Below are positions 52,634 to 62,434 of a stretch of 64,000 bases of DNA, piece after piece (position 1 is the first letter of the stretch; every line of letters begins with the position of its first letter). Under the pieces are notes generated by a model, which was given only the letters and a program-made list of their open reading frames with translations, was not told the DNA's origin and searched no databases. This DNA is from Pseudopelagicola sp. GTDB taxonomy: Bacteria > Pseudomonadota > Alphaproteobacteria > Rhodobacterales > Rhodobacteraceae. The stretch covers positions 1-64,000 of the forward strand of contig JAPHRE010000037.1 in assembly GCA_026195905.1 (NCBI GenBank), given 5' to 3'. The translations under genes were made by a program, and so were the position numbers.

Positions 52634-55279
52634 TTATCCCCGCTTTGCCTTCAATTCATAAAGAATTTGAAGCGCCTCACGCGGCGAGAGATCGTCTGGG
52701 TGAACGCCGTCGATCATTTCCTCAACCTCGGACGGGCCTTTTTCCCTGAGCGGAGCAGGGGCCGGAGTCGCGGCAAATAGCGGTAGATCATCTATAAGCG
52801 CCTTTTGGCCAGATCCTTCCCGCTCTCCCTTTTCAAGCGCCTCAAGAACAATGCGGGCGCGTTCGACAACAACCGGCGGAAGCCCCGCCAATTGTGCGAC
52901 CTGAACACCATACGACCGATCCGCCGCGCCCTTTTTGACCTCGTGCAAAAAGATAACCTCGCCGTCCCACTCCCGCACCGTCACCGTCGCATTTTCCACC
53001 CCGTCGAGCTTTTCCGAGAGCGAGGTCATTTCATGGTAATGTGTCGCAAACAACGCGCGCGAGGTGTTGACGTCGTGAAGATGTTCGAGCGTCGCCCATG
53101 CAATCGACAAGCCATCATAGGTCGATGTGCCGCGCCCGATCTCATCAAGGATCACAAGCGCCCGATCATCGGCCTGATTGAGGATCGCCGCCGTTTCGAC
53201 CATCTCAACCATAAAGGTCGACCGCCCGCGCGCGAGGTCATCCGAGGCACCAACGCGGCTGAAAAGCTGTGAAACAATCCCGATTTTGGCTTGGGTTGCC
53301 GGAACGAAACTCCCCATCTGGGCAAGAAGCGCAATAAGCGCGTTCTGACGTAGAAAGGTCGATTTACCGGCCATGTTTGGACCCGTCAAAAGCCAGATAC
53401 GGCCCTCATCCCCGCCCGAGAGATCGCAATCATTGGCAACAAATGGCGCGCCCCCTTTTTGGCGCAATGCGGCCTCGACAACGGGATGCCGACCACCCTC
53501 GACATGGAAATCCTTACTCTCATTAACCTCTGGCCGGCACCAATTTTCCTCTACTGCGAGGCTGGCCAATGCCGATGCAAGATCAATCTCCGCAAGCCCT
53601 TTTGAGGCAGCTGATATCATGCCCGATGCGTCTAATATTGCGTCTCTTAAGGTGGAATAGAGACGCTTTTCAATCTCAAGCGCCCGGTTCCCTGCATTGA
53701 GGATCTTAGTTTCCATTTCCGAAAGGGCGACGGTTGTAAATCGGACCTGATTGGCTGTTGTCTGCCGATGGATAAAGGTTTCCGAGAATGGCTCGGACAA
53801 CATCTTCTTGGCATGCGTTGCTGTGGTCTCGATGAAATAGCCCAGCACGTTGTTATGTTTGATCTTGAGCGCGGCAATGCCCGTTTCCGCGCTATACTGC
53901 GCCTGCATCTGGGCAATGACGCTGCGCCCTTCGTCCCGCAACTCGCGGCTTTCGTCGAGGTCCGCGTCATAGCCGGGCGCGATAAATCCTCCATCACGCG
54001 CAAGAAGTGGCGGCTCGGCAACAAGGGCTTGGTCGAGAAGGTCAAGCAAAACGCCATGCCCGCCCAACGCATGAACCGCATTGGCCAAATCGCCCGGAAG
54101 TGTTTCCTTGCCAAGCTGCGCGTAAAGCCGTTCGGCCTGTTCCAAGCCGTTTCGGACTGCCGCAAGGTCTCGTGGTCCGCCGCGATCAAGTGACAGGCGC
54201 GACAACGCCCGGTCCAAATCGGGCACCTTTCGAAGCGTCTCGCGAAGATCCTGCGCCAGGGTTCGATCCCCGACCATATAATCAACCGATTCAAGCCGCC
54301 GCCGGATGACATCGACTTTCTGGGATGGGCTCGACACGCGCTGTTCCAAAAGCCGCGCACCGCCCGCAGTTACCGTCCGGTCAATCGTGGCCAAAAGCGA
54401 TCCGGCGCGCCCGCCGGAAAGGGCGTGGGTCAGTTCAAGATTGCGCCGCGTCGCCGCGTCGATGAGCATGACGCCTTTGGCCGCGTCCCGCTGCGGTGGT
54501 TGCAAGAGCGGTAGCTTCCCTTTTTGCGTCATATCGAGGTAATCCACAATCGCCCCAAGCGCCCCGGTTTCCGCACGGCTAAAGGATCCAAAAGCATCAA
54601 GAGATGCCGCTTTGAACAAGGCGGCAACCCGTTTCCCGGCTTCTGTGGAATCAAACGACCCGCGAGAAAGCGGCGTTATAGAAATCCCTAAATCAGAGAC
54701 TATTTCACCTAAATCTGCCTCTGACCCTTCCGCAACAAGCAACTCTGAAGGGGCCAGGCGCGCCAATTCCGGGCCAAGCCGCATCGAAAAGACCGGCATA
54801 ACATGCAGTGCGCCAGTCGAAATATCCGCCCAGGCAAGCGCTGCCTCATCGCGTACCGCAGTATATGCCGCAAGAAAGTTGTGTCGCCGCGCATCAAGAA
54901 GGGAATCCTCGGTTAATGTTCCTGGCGTGACAAGCCTGACCACTTCGCGTTTGACGACCGCTTTGTAGCCGCGCTTCTTGGCTTCGGCCGGGCTTTCCAT
55001 CTGCTCACAGACGGCAACGCGGAATCCCTTTCGGATGAGCGTGAGGAAATACCCCTCGGCCGCATGAACGGGCACGCCACACATCGGAATATCCGCGCCG
55101 TCATGTTTGCCCCTTTTGGTAAGCGCAATATCAAGCGCCTCTGCTGCGGCAACGGCATCGTCAAAAAACATCTCGTAAAAATCGCCCATGCGATAGAACA
55201 AGAGGGCGTCCGGGTACTCGGCCTTGATCTCAAGATATTGCGCCATCATTGGCGTGACGGTTGGCTTGGCTGCGGTCAC
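52634..55279 (-). CDS. mutS: DNA mismatch repair protein MutS
   Basis: 'TPMMAQYLEIKAEYPDALLFYRMGDFYEMFFDDA', 'LLTGPNMAGKSTFLRQNALIALLAQMGSFVPA', 'DEIGRGTSTYDGLSIAWA'. Confidence 0.97.
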   Translation of the reverse strand: MTAAKPTVTPMMAQYLEIKAEYPDALLFYRMGDFYEMFFDDAVAAAEALDIALTKRGKHDGADIPMCGVPVHAAEGYFLTLIRKGFRVAVCEQMESPAEAKKRGYKAVVKREVVRLVTPGTLTEDSLLDARRHNFLAAYTAVRDEAALAWADISTGALHVMPVFSMRLGPELARLAPSELLVAEGSEADLGEIVSDLGISITPLSRGSFDSTEAGKRVAALFKAASLDAFGSFSRAETGALGAIVDYLDMTQKGKLPLLQPPQRDAAKGVMLIDAATRRNLELTHALSGGRAGSLLATIDRTVTAGGARLLEQRVSSPSQKVDVIRRRLESVDYMVGDRTLAQDLRETLRKVPDLDRALSRLSLDRGGPRDLAAVRNGLEQAERLYAQLGKETLPGDLANAVHALGGHGVLLDLLDQALVAEPPLLARDGGFIAPGYDADLDESRELRDEGRSVIAQMQAQYSAETGIAALKIKHNNVLGYFIETTATHAKKMLSEPFSETFIHRQTTANQVRFTTVALSEMETKILNAGNRALEIEKRLYSTLRDAILDASGMISAASKGLAEIDLASALASLAVEENWCRPEVNESKDFHVEGGRHPVVEAALRQKGGAPFVANDCDLSGGDEGRIWLLTGPNMAGKSTFLRQNALIALLAQMGSFVPATQAKIGIVSQLFSRVGASDDLARGRSTFMVEMVETAAILNQADDRALVILDEIGRGTSTYDGLSIAWATLEHLHDVNTSRALFATHYHEMTSLSEKLDGVENATVTVREWDGEVIFLHEVKKGAADRSYGVQVAQLAGLPPVVVERARIVLEALEKGEREGSGQKALIDDLPLFAATPAPAPLREKGPSEVEEMIDGVHPDDLSPREALQILYELKAKRG

Positions 55280-55425
55280 GTCTGAAATTCCCCCTTGTGG
55301 TCTGTTTTTCTTAACAAACCAGACCCCTCTGGCGAAAGGCGAAAGTGCTCAGACCCCGCCAAGACCATTGAGGCCCGCGACCCCTTGCGGTAAGAGGCGC
55401 AAACGGTATCGAAGGACGGCGGAAA

Positions 55426-57681
55426 ATGTCAAAATCCAAGATTACAAACGAAGAGGCGCTCGCATTTCATCTGGAACCAACACCGGGCAAATTCGAGATA
55501 AAGGCCTCCGTGCCGATGACGACCCAACGGGATCTGTCACTTGCCTATTCGCCGGGTGTCGCTGTTCCCTGCGAAGCGATCGCCGAAGACCCCTCGACCG
55601 CCTATGATTATACCAACAAGGGCAACCTTGTCGCCGTAATCTCCAACGGGACTGCCGTTCTTGGTCTTGGCAACCTCGGCGCGCTCGGCTCCAAGCCGGT
55701 GATGGAGGGCAAGGCCGTGCTCTTCAAGCGTTTCGCCGACGTGAACTCGATCGACATCGAGCTTGATACCGAAGACCCGGATGAATTCATCAAGGCGGTC
55801 AAGCTGATGGGGCCGACCTTTGGCGGCATCAACCTTGAAGATATCAAGGCACCAGAGTGTTTCATCATCGAGCAACAGCTCAAAGAGATGATGGATATCC
55901 CCGTCTTCCACGACGATCAGCACGGCACCGCCGTGATCTGTGCCGCTGGCCTTCTCAACGCGCTGCATATCTCGGGCAAAAAGATCGAGGATTGCAAAAT
56001 CGTTCTCAATGGTGCCGGGGCCGCCGGTATCGCCTGTATCGAGCTACTGAAATCTATGGGTGCGCGGCACGACAATTGCATCGTCTGCGATACCAAGGGC
56101 GTGATCTATCAGGGTCGTACCGAAGGCATGAACCAATGGAAATCTGCGCATGCCGTCAAAACCGACCTGCGCACGCTTGAAGAGGCGATGGACGGCGCGG
56201 ATGTTTTCCTAGGTGTCTCTGTCAAAGGGGCCGTTACGTCGGAAATGGTCGCGGCGATGGCGGATGACCCGGTCATCTTTGCTATGGCCAACCCCGACCC
56301 CGAGATTACCCCCGAAGAAGCCCACGCCGTGCGCGTGGATGCTATCGTGGCCACGGGGCGTTCGGATTACCCGAACCAGGTCAACAACGTGCTTGGGTTT
56401 CCTTATCTTTTCCGCGGTGCGCTCGACATCCATGCCCGCGCTATCAACGATGAAATGAAGATCGCTTGCGCCGAAGCGCTTGCCGAACTGGCGCGCGAAG
56501 ATGTGCCGGACGAAGTTGCGATGGCTTATGGCCGCAAACTGGCTTTTGGGCGTGATTATATCATCCCGACGCCCTTCGACCCGCGCCTGATCTATCGCAT
56601 TCCCCCCGCCGTTGCCAAAGCTGGTATGGAAACCGGGGTGGCGCGTCGTCCGATCATCGACATGGACGGGTATGAGGCCAACCTCAAATCCCGCATGGAC
56701 CCGACCGCCTCGATCCTGCGCGGCCTCAACGCCCGTGCCCGCAATGCCCAAGCCCGGATGATCTTTGCCGAAGGTGATGATCCTCGTGTGCTGCGTGCGG
56801 CTGTGACCTATCAACGCTCTGGCCTTGGCAAGGCGCTTGTTGTCGGGCGCGAAGATGATGTGAAAAAGAAACTTGAGGCCGCCGGCCTTGGCGATGCAGT
56901 GCGCGAGATCGAAGTCGTCAACGCCAAGAATACCCGCCACCTTGAGACCTACACGGATTTCCTCTACTCCCGCCTTCAGCGCAAAGGCTTTGATCGTCAC
57001 GACGTGTTCAAACTTGCTGCGCGTGATCGCCATGTCTTTGCCGCGCTGATGCTTCAACACGGGCACGGCGATGGCCTTGTGACTGGGGCGACCCGCAAAT
57101 CTGCCCATGTGCTAGAGCTTGTGAACCATGTATTTGACGCCGATGCCGCGCATGGTGCCGCTGGCGTGACCGCGCTTTTGCACAATGGCCGGATTGTTCT
57201 GGTCTCCGATACGCTTGTGCATGAGTGGCCGGACGAGAATGATCTCGCCAATATCGCCGAACATTGCGCCGGTGTTGCGCGCCATATCGGCCTTGAGCCG
57301 CGTGTTGCCTTCGTGAGCTTTTCAACCTTCGGCTATCCGGTTTCAGAGCGCGCCGAAAAGATGCACCTTGCGCCGCGCGTGCTTGATCGGCGCGGCGTTG
57401 ATTTTGAATACGAAGGCGAGATGACCGTCGATGTCGCGCTTAACCCCAAAGCGCAGGAGTATTACCCGTTCCAACGCCTGACCGGTCCGGCGAATATTCT
57501 CGTGGTTCCGGCCCGGCACTCGGCGTCGATCTCGACCAAACTGATGCAGGAAATGGCGGGCGCAACGGTCATTGGTCCGATTCTTGCGGGCGTCGACAAA
57601 CCAATTCAGATCTGTTCGACCGGCTCTACGGCGAATGACATCGTTAACATGGCGGTGTTTGCCGCGTGTAAAGTTGGTTAA
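55426..57681 (+). CDS. maeB: NADP-dependent malic enzyme with C-terminal phosphotransacetylase-like domain
   Basis: 'SLAYSPGVAVPCEAIAEDP', 'PVFHDDQHGTAVICAAGLLNAL', C-terminal PTA-like 'GLVTGATRKSAHVLELVNHVFDA'. Confidence 0.95.
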   Translation: MSKSKITNEEALAFHLEPTPGKFEIKASVPMTTQRDLSLAYSPGVAVPCEAIAEDPSTAYDYTNKGNLVAVISNGTAVLGLGNLGALGSKPVMEGKAVLFKRFADVNSIDIELDTEDPDEFIKAVKLMGPTFGGINLEDIKAPECFIIEQQLKEMMDIPVFHDDQHGTAVICAAGLLNALHISGKKIEDCKIVLNGAGAAGIACIELLKSMGARHDNCIVCDTKGVIYQGRTEGMNQWKSAHAVKTDLRTLEEAMDGADVFLGVSVKGAVTSEMVAAMADDPVIFAMANPDPEITPEEAHAVRVDAIVATGRSDYPNQVNNVLGFPYLFRGALDIHARAINDEMKIACAEALAELAREDVPDEVAMAYGRKLAFGRDYIIPTPFDPRLIYRIPPAVAKAGMETGVARRPIIDMDGYEANLKSRMDPTASILRGLNARARNAQARMIFAEGDDPRVLRAAVTYQRSGLGKALVVGREDDVKKKLEAAGLGDAVREIEVVNAKNTRHLETYTDFLYSRLQRKGFDRHDVFKLAARDRHVFAALMLQHGHGDGLVTGATRKSAHVLELVNHVFDADAAHGAAGVTALLHNGRIVLVSDTLVHEWPDENDLANIAEHCAGVARHIGLEPRVAFVSFSTFGYPVSERAEKMHLAPRVLDRRGVDFEYEGEMTVDVALNPKAQEYYPFQRLTGPANILVVPARHSASISTKLMQEMAGATVIGPILAGVDKPIQICSTGSTANDIVNMAVFAACKVG

Positions 57682-57703
57682 CGCCTTACCATTTTAGAAA
57701 ACA

Positions 57704-57732
57704 ATCGGGTCAGGCTTCGTGTCTGACCCGAT
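57704..57732. terminator. Terminator between convergent maeB and msrA
   Basis: ATCGGGTCAG-N9-CTGACCCGAT; TTGTTTTC follows on the minus strand. Confidence 0.7.
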
Positions 57733-57738
57733 ATTGTA

Positions 57739-58398
57739 TCAGTGCCCGATAAAGGGTGCATCCTTTCCCCAAAGCGCCTCAACCCGCGCATCCCGGCCAC
57801 ATCCTTCACGATAGAGTTTATAGGCTTCAGACTGTCGCTTGGGGCCAAATCGCGTCAGGACAAGCTTTGTGCCCTTGTAGTAATCCTGATGATATTCTTC
57901 CGCTTTGTAGAACTTAGCTGCGTCAAGGATCGGCGTAACAACCTTACGGCCAAGCGCGCCTGCTGCGTTGGATTTCGCTTTGTCTGCTGCCGCTTTTTGC
58001 GCTGTGTTAGAGACGAATACCGCCGAGCGATAGCTTTCGCCCCGGTCACAGAATTGACCGCCCGCATCGGTTGGATCAATAGAGCGAAAGAACAGGTGAA
58101 GAATCTGATCGCGCGACACCTGGGCATTGTCAAAGGTGATCTGCACGGCTTCGTAATGACCCGTCCCACCGCGCGAAACCTCCTTGTAGGTCGGGTTGGC
58201 AGTCTTGCCGCCGGTGTAACCCGATACAGCAGATCGCACGCCCTTGACGGATTCAAAGTCACTCTCGACACACCAGAAACAACCGCCCGCAACAGTCAGG
58301 GTTTCTGTTGCGGCTTGGGCACGTGACCCATGCGCCAAAAGCCCAATCATTATCAGGGCAGCAAGAAGCGCAGGGTGTGATTTTCTAAAACGTGTCAT
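57739..58398 (-). CDS. msrA: Peptide-methionine (S)-S-oxide reductase MsrA with N-terminal signal
   Basis: 'TLTVAGGCFWCVESDFESVKGVRSAVSGYTGG', 'YEAVQITFDN', leader 'LLAALIMIGLLAHGSRAQA'. Confidence 0.93.
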   Translation of the reverse strand: MTRFRKSHPALLAALIMIGLLAHGSRAQAATETLTVAGGCFWCVESDFESVKGVRSAVSGYTGGKTANPTYKEVSRGGTGHYEAVQITFDNAQVSRDQILHLFFRSIDPTDAGGQFCDRGESYRSAVFVSNTAQKAAADKAKSNAAGALGRKVVTPILDAAKFYKAEEYHQDYYKGTKLVLTRFGPKRQSEAYKLYREGCGRDARVEALWGKDAPFIGH

Positions 58399-58550
58399 GA
58401 GGTGATCCTCCTTCGGGTGATAAAACCCTTATCCCTGCGCGCGTATGGAGCAATCCCCTGTAAGGAAATGTCACGCCTTGGTGAGCACAATTTACCGCTT
58501 GGCACATTCTGCACCCGCCTCTAGCGTTCCAACAATAGAGGAGCGTACGC

Positions 58551-59465
58551 ATGCTGGATCACGTTACAACCCATCAAGCCGAGGAAGATGCCCGGAACGA
58601 AGACATCCTGATCTATCTGAATGGTCGGATCGTGCCAAAAGCCGAAGCCGTGGTAAGCGTCTATGACTCTGGCTTCATGCTTGGCGATGGTATCTGGGAA
58701 GGGCTGCGGCTTTACGATGGGCATTGGGCCTTTCTTGGCGAACATATGGACCGCTTGTTTGAGGCGGCCAAGGCGATTGACCTCGACATCGGCATGACGC
58801 GCGCCGAAATGGTGCAGGCGCTTGAGGATACCCGCGCCGCAAATGGCATGACGACCGACGCCCATGCCCGGCTGATGGTCACGCGTGGCGTCAAATCGCG
58901 CCCGTTCCAACATCCCGGCCTCTCCAAACAGGGGCCGACTGTGGCCATCATCATGGAACATTCCCGCCCCTTGATCCCGCGCCCGATCCGCCTTGCAACC
59001 GTGCCACACATGCGCGGCCTGCCGATGACCCAAGACCCCAAGCTGAATTCCCATTCCAAGCTGAACTGCATCCTCGCCTGTATTGCCGCCGAAAAGGCCG
59101 GTGCAGATGAAGGGCTGATGCTCGATGTGAATGGATTCGTGAATACGACGAATGCCTGCAACTTCTTCATCGTCCGCAAGGGCGAGGTTTGGACCTCGAC
59201 CGGGGATTACTGCATGAACGGAATCACCCGACAGAAGGTCATTGATGTCTGTCGCTCCGATGGCATTCCTGTGTTTGAGCGGAATTACTCACTCGTGGAT
59301 ACCTATGGGGCTGACGAAGCATTCCTGACCGGGACATTCGGTGCCCAAACCCCGGTGTCTGAGATTGATGGACGCCTGATTGGTGCCGGAGATATGGGAC
59401 CAGTGACCAAACGCATTCGGGATCTCTACAAGGATCTTGTGATGCGTTCTGCGGCGCTGGGCTAA
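58551..59465 (+). CDS. Class IV aminotransferase (branched-chain/D-amino-acid aminotransferase family)
   Basis: 'YLNGRIVPKAEAVVSVYDSGFMLGDGIWEGLRLYDG', 'MLDVNGFVNTTNACNFFIVRKGEVWT'. Confidence 0.9.
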   Translation: MLDHVTTHQAEEDARNEDILIYLNGRIVPKAEAVVSVYDSGFMLGDGIWEGLRLYDGHWAFLGEHMDRLFEAAKAIDLDIGMTRAEMVQALEDTRAANGMTTDAHARLMVTRGVKSRPFQHPGLSKQGPTVAIIMEHSRPLIPRPIRLATVPHMRGLPMTQDPKLNSHSKLNCILACIAAEKAGADEGLMLDVNGFVNTTNACNFFIVRKGEVWTSTGDYCMNGITRQKVIDVCRSDGIPVFERNYSLVDTYGADEAFLTGTFGAQTPVSEIDGRLIGAGDMGPVTKRIRDLYKDLVMRSAALG

Positions 59466-59521
59466 AAACCCCACCGACGCGATACAGACGCAATACCGAC
59501 GCGATACAGACAGGGGTTTTT
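59464..59521. repeat. Four-unit 11-nt tandem element with inverted arms, copy 2
   Basis: AAAAACCCC (59464-59472) then ACCGACGCGAT|ACAGACGCAAT|ACCGACGCGAT|ACAGACAGGGG (59473-59516); GGGGTTTTT (59513-59521) is a perfect 9-nt inverted arm. Confidence 0.85.
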
Positions 59522-59522
59522 G

Positions 59523-60236
59523 ATGAAAATTGCCATGTGGTCCGGCCCGCGAAACCTCTCGACGGCGATGATGTATGCCTTTGGAAATTGCCCTGATTGC
59601 GCCGTTGTGGATGAGCCGTTTTACGCCGCCTATCTTGCCATGACAGGGCTTGATCATCCCATGCGGGACGAGATCATGACCTCTCAGCCGCAAGATCCAG
59701 ATGTCGTTATTCGGTCCTTGATCGGCCAGATACCAGACGGAAAAACCGTTTTTTATCAAAAGCATATGGCACAACACATGATCCCCGGCGTCCCGCGTGA
59801 CTGGATTGGGGAGTGCATCAATGTGTTCTTGATCCGTCACCCCGCCCGCGTCATTGCAAGTTACGCCGCCAAGCGTGAGAACCCAACGCTTGACGATATC
59901 GGCTTTCGCCAACAGGTCGAACTCTACAACGAGTCACTTGCGCGCGGCGGTAGGCCCGTAGTGGTCGATAGCCACGACATCCGCCAAAACCCCCAGGACA
60001 TGCTTGAAAAGCTTTGTAATTCCATTGGGTTAGTCTACGATCCGGCTATGCTTAAATGGCCTTCTGGCGGGCATAAAGATGATGGAATATGGGCCTCTCA
60101 TTGGTATTCTGCTGTCTGGCAATCCACAAGCTTTGCAGGCCCAGAAGGTCCGCTTCCAGATGTCCCGGAACACCTCCAAGATGTCCTCTCAGAGGCGATG
60201 CTCTATTATGAAACGCTTAAGGCTGTGAAGCTATAA
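59523..60236 (+). CDS. Sulfotransferase-like P-loop protein
   Basis: 'MKIAMWSGPRNLSTAMMYAFGNCPDCAVVDEPFYAAYL', 'NVFLIRHPARVIASYAAKRENPTLDDIG'. Confidence 0.82.
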   Translation: MKIAMWSGPRNLSTAMMYAFGNCPDCAVVDEPFYAAYLAMTGLDHPMRDEIMTSQPQDPDVVIRSLIGQIPDGKTVFYQKHMAQHMIPGVPRDWIGECINVFLIRHPARVIASYAAKRENPTLDDIGFRQQVELYNESLARGGRPVVVDSHDIRQNPQDMLEKLCNSIGLVYDPAMLKWPSGGHKDDGIWASHWYSAVWQSTSFAGPEGPLPDVPEHLQDVLSEAMLYYETLKAVKL

Positions 60237-60252
60237 GCCATTGAAAAATAGC

Positions 60253-60534
60253 CTACTTTAGAAGCTGCCCAAGTTTCATGGCAACGCTCATATCGCCCGA
60301 CACCTTGAGCTTACCCATCATAACGCCCGTCATGGGGTTGAGCTTGCCCGTCAGCAGCTTGACGAGGTTGTCCTGAGAAAGACGGATCGTGCAATCGGTA
60401 TCCCGATCCTCAAGCTCCGCTGTTCCATCCGCCAGAACCACCACCCCATCATCCCCGCAATCAAATTTCAAAGACCCATCAAATGCTTTGTTTTCAAGCT
60501 CTTGCTGCATCCGCTCTACGATTTGTTCAAGCAT
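60253..60534 (-). CDS. SCP2 sterol-binding domain protein
   Basis: 'MLEQIVERMQQELENKAFDGSLKFDCGDDGVVVLADG...KLLTGKLNPMTGVMMGKLKVSGDMSVAMKLGQLLK'. Confidence 0.9.
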   Translation of the reverse strand: MLEQIVERMQQELENKAFDGSLKFDCGDDGVVVLADGTAELEDRDTDCTIRLSQDNLVKLLTGKLNPMTGVMMGKLKVSGDMSVAMKLGQLLK

Positions 60535-60550
60535 TTGTCGTCCCCTGAAA

Positions 60551-60582
60551 AAGACCCGCCTAAAAGGATTAGGCGGGTCTTT
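60551..60582 (-). terminator. Terminator of argG
   Basis: Minus strand AAAGACCCGCCTAATCCTTTTAGGCGGGTCTTTTTC. Confidence 0.85.
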
Positions 60583-60613
60583 GGTATCTCTCAACGATGA
60601 CGTCACAGGAGCC

Positions 60614-61840
60614 TTAGCTCCGATTGCGACGCTTTCGCATTGCCAGCAACCGAAGCCGCAGTGCCTGCAGTTGGATAAAGCCCGCCGCATCCTTCTGATC
60701 GTAGGCGCCGGCGTCGTCCTCAAAGGTCACATGTTCCTCAGAATAAAGGGAATTTTCCGACCAGCGCCCCACGGTCGACGCAAGACCTTTGTAAAGGCGA
60801 ACGCGAACCGTTCCCGATACGTATTCTTGCGACTTATCAATGGCCGCCTGAAGCATCTCACGCTCGGGGCTATACCAGAAGCCGTTGTAAATAAGCTCGG
60901 CATATTGCGGCATGAGCTGATCTTTGAGGTGCATCGCGCCACGATCCATCGTGATCGACTCGATCCCACGATGGGCTTCGATGAGGATCGTCCCGCCGGG
61001 GGTCTCATAAATCCCGCGCGATTTCATACCCACAAACCGGCCCTCTACGAGGTCAAGTCGACCAATACCATGTTTGCGACCGTATTCATTGAGCGCGGTG
61101 AGCATCGTTGCCGGGCTCATAGCCTCGCCATTGATCGCGACCGGATCACCTTTTTCAAAAGTGATTTCAATGTATTCTGGTGTGTTGGGTGCTTCTTCTG
61201 GATGCACGGTGCGCTGATAGACGTAATCCGGCGCCATCTCGGCGGGATCTTCCAAGACCTTGCCTTCCGAAGACGTATGCAAAAGGTTTGCATCCACAGA
61301 GAAGGGTGCTTCACCGCGCTTGTCCTTGGCGATTGGGATTTGGTTTTTTTCCGCAAAGTCCAGAAGTTTGGTCCGCGAGGTCAAATCCCATTCACGCCAG
61401 GGTGCGATGACCTTGATGTCGGGATTGAGAGCATATGCGGCCAGCTCAAAGCGCACCTGATCATTGCCCTTGCCGGTCGCGCCGTGGGCAACAGCGTCAG
61501 CACCGGTTTCCTCCGCGATCTCGATCAATCGCTTGGAGATGAGCGGCCGAGCAATCGAGGTTCCCAGAAGGTAGAGCCCCTCATATTGGGCATTGGCGCG
61601 AAACATTGGGAAAACGAAATCGCGAACAAATTCTTCGCGGACATCCTCAATGTAAATGTTTTCAGGTTTAATTCCGAGCAACTCGGCCTTCTTGCGCGCG
61701 GGCTCAAGCTCTTCCCCTTGACCAAGGTCGGCTGTGAAGGTGACGACCTCACAATCATATTCGGTTTGGAGCCACTTGAGGATAATTGATGTATCAAGGC
61801 CGCCAGAATAGGCGAGGACAACTTTCTTGGGCGCGGACAT
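60614..61840 (-). CDS. argG: Argininosuccinate synthase
   Basis: '[45 protein letters not shown]', '[19 protein letters not shown]'. Confidence 0.97.
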   Translation of the reverse strand: MSAPKKVVLAYSGGLDTSIILKWLQTEYDCEVVTFTADLGQGEELEPARKKAELLGIKPENIYIEDVREEFVRDFVFPMFRANAQYEGLYLLGTSIARPLISKRLIEIAEETGADAVAHGATGKGNDQVRFELAAYALNPDIKVIAPWREWDLTSRTKLLDFAEKNQIPIAKDKRGEAPFSVDANLLHTSSEGKVLEDPAEMAPDYVYQRTVHPEEAPNTPEYIEITFEKGDPVAINGEAMSPATMLTALNEYGRKHGIGRLDLVEGRFVGMKSRGIYETPGGTILIEAHRGIESITMDRGAMHLKDQLMPQYAELIYNGFWYSPEREMLQAAIDKSQEYVSGTVRVRLYKGLASTVGRWSENSLYSEEHVTFEDDAGAYDQKDAAGFIQLQALRLRLLAMRKRRNRS

Positions 61841-61955
61841 GATTGTTTCCCTTCAAACGTATATCGCTGGCGCGATACCGGGTTTTGGGGGACAGGGCAA
61901 GCAGAGCCGGGGAAAACGCTCATGTTTTCATGCGCTCGTGCATTTTCGCCCGAGG

Positions 61956-62288
61956 TTATGTGCTCAAACCTTGTTTGAAGACCGTTTTTGACTCTTCATA
62001 GCAACAGATAATTGCAGTAAGGTCGATCTGATCCCCCTTACCCTCCACCGCAGCTGTTTCACCGGCTTGGCAAAGTGATGAGAGGCTTGAAAAGCCAAGA
62101 TTGAGAGCGCTACCCTTCAAAAAGTGGAGATCGGCAGCGAGAGACTCACCCACAACACCAGACTTCAACCGGCCAATCCCATCTTCCACTTCTTCAAGAA
62201 ATATTTCAACGACTTCACGGAAATCTTCTTCCCCGATCTCGGTGCGCAGCTCTTTGATGCGGTCCCAGTCTATCATTTCATTCCTCAT
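61956..62288 (-). CDS. Histidine phosphotransfer (Hpt) domain protein
   Basis: 'REVVEIFLEEVEDGIGRL', H-box 'LHFLKGSALNLGFSSLSSLCQAGE'. Confidence 0.88.
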   Translation of the reverse strand: MRNEMIDWDRIKELRTEIGEEDFREVVEIFLEEVEDGIGRLKSGVVGESLAADLHFLKGSALNLGFSSLSSLCQAGETAAVEGKGDQIDLTAIICCYEESKTVFKQGLST

Positions 62289-62434
62289 TGGCTTGTCTGA
62301 AACTAAGCGCACATCTGTTAAGAAATTCGTAAAAAGTCTGGATCAATGTCTCTCCTGAATCTGGAAGAGATCTTTACTGTCAGAGACTTAAATTTTGAAA
62401 TTTGTTCAAATCCGATTAGCGTTATAGGTGAGTT

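Noticed and set aside
60389-61789. 466-aa plus-strand ORF
   Set aside because: Antisense to argG and the SCP2 gene; no recognisable motif, crosses a terminator hairpin.
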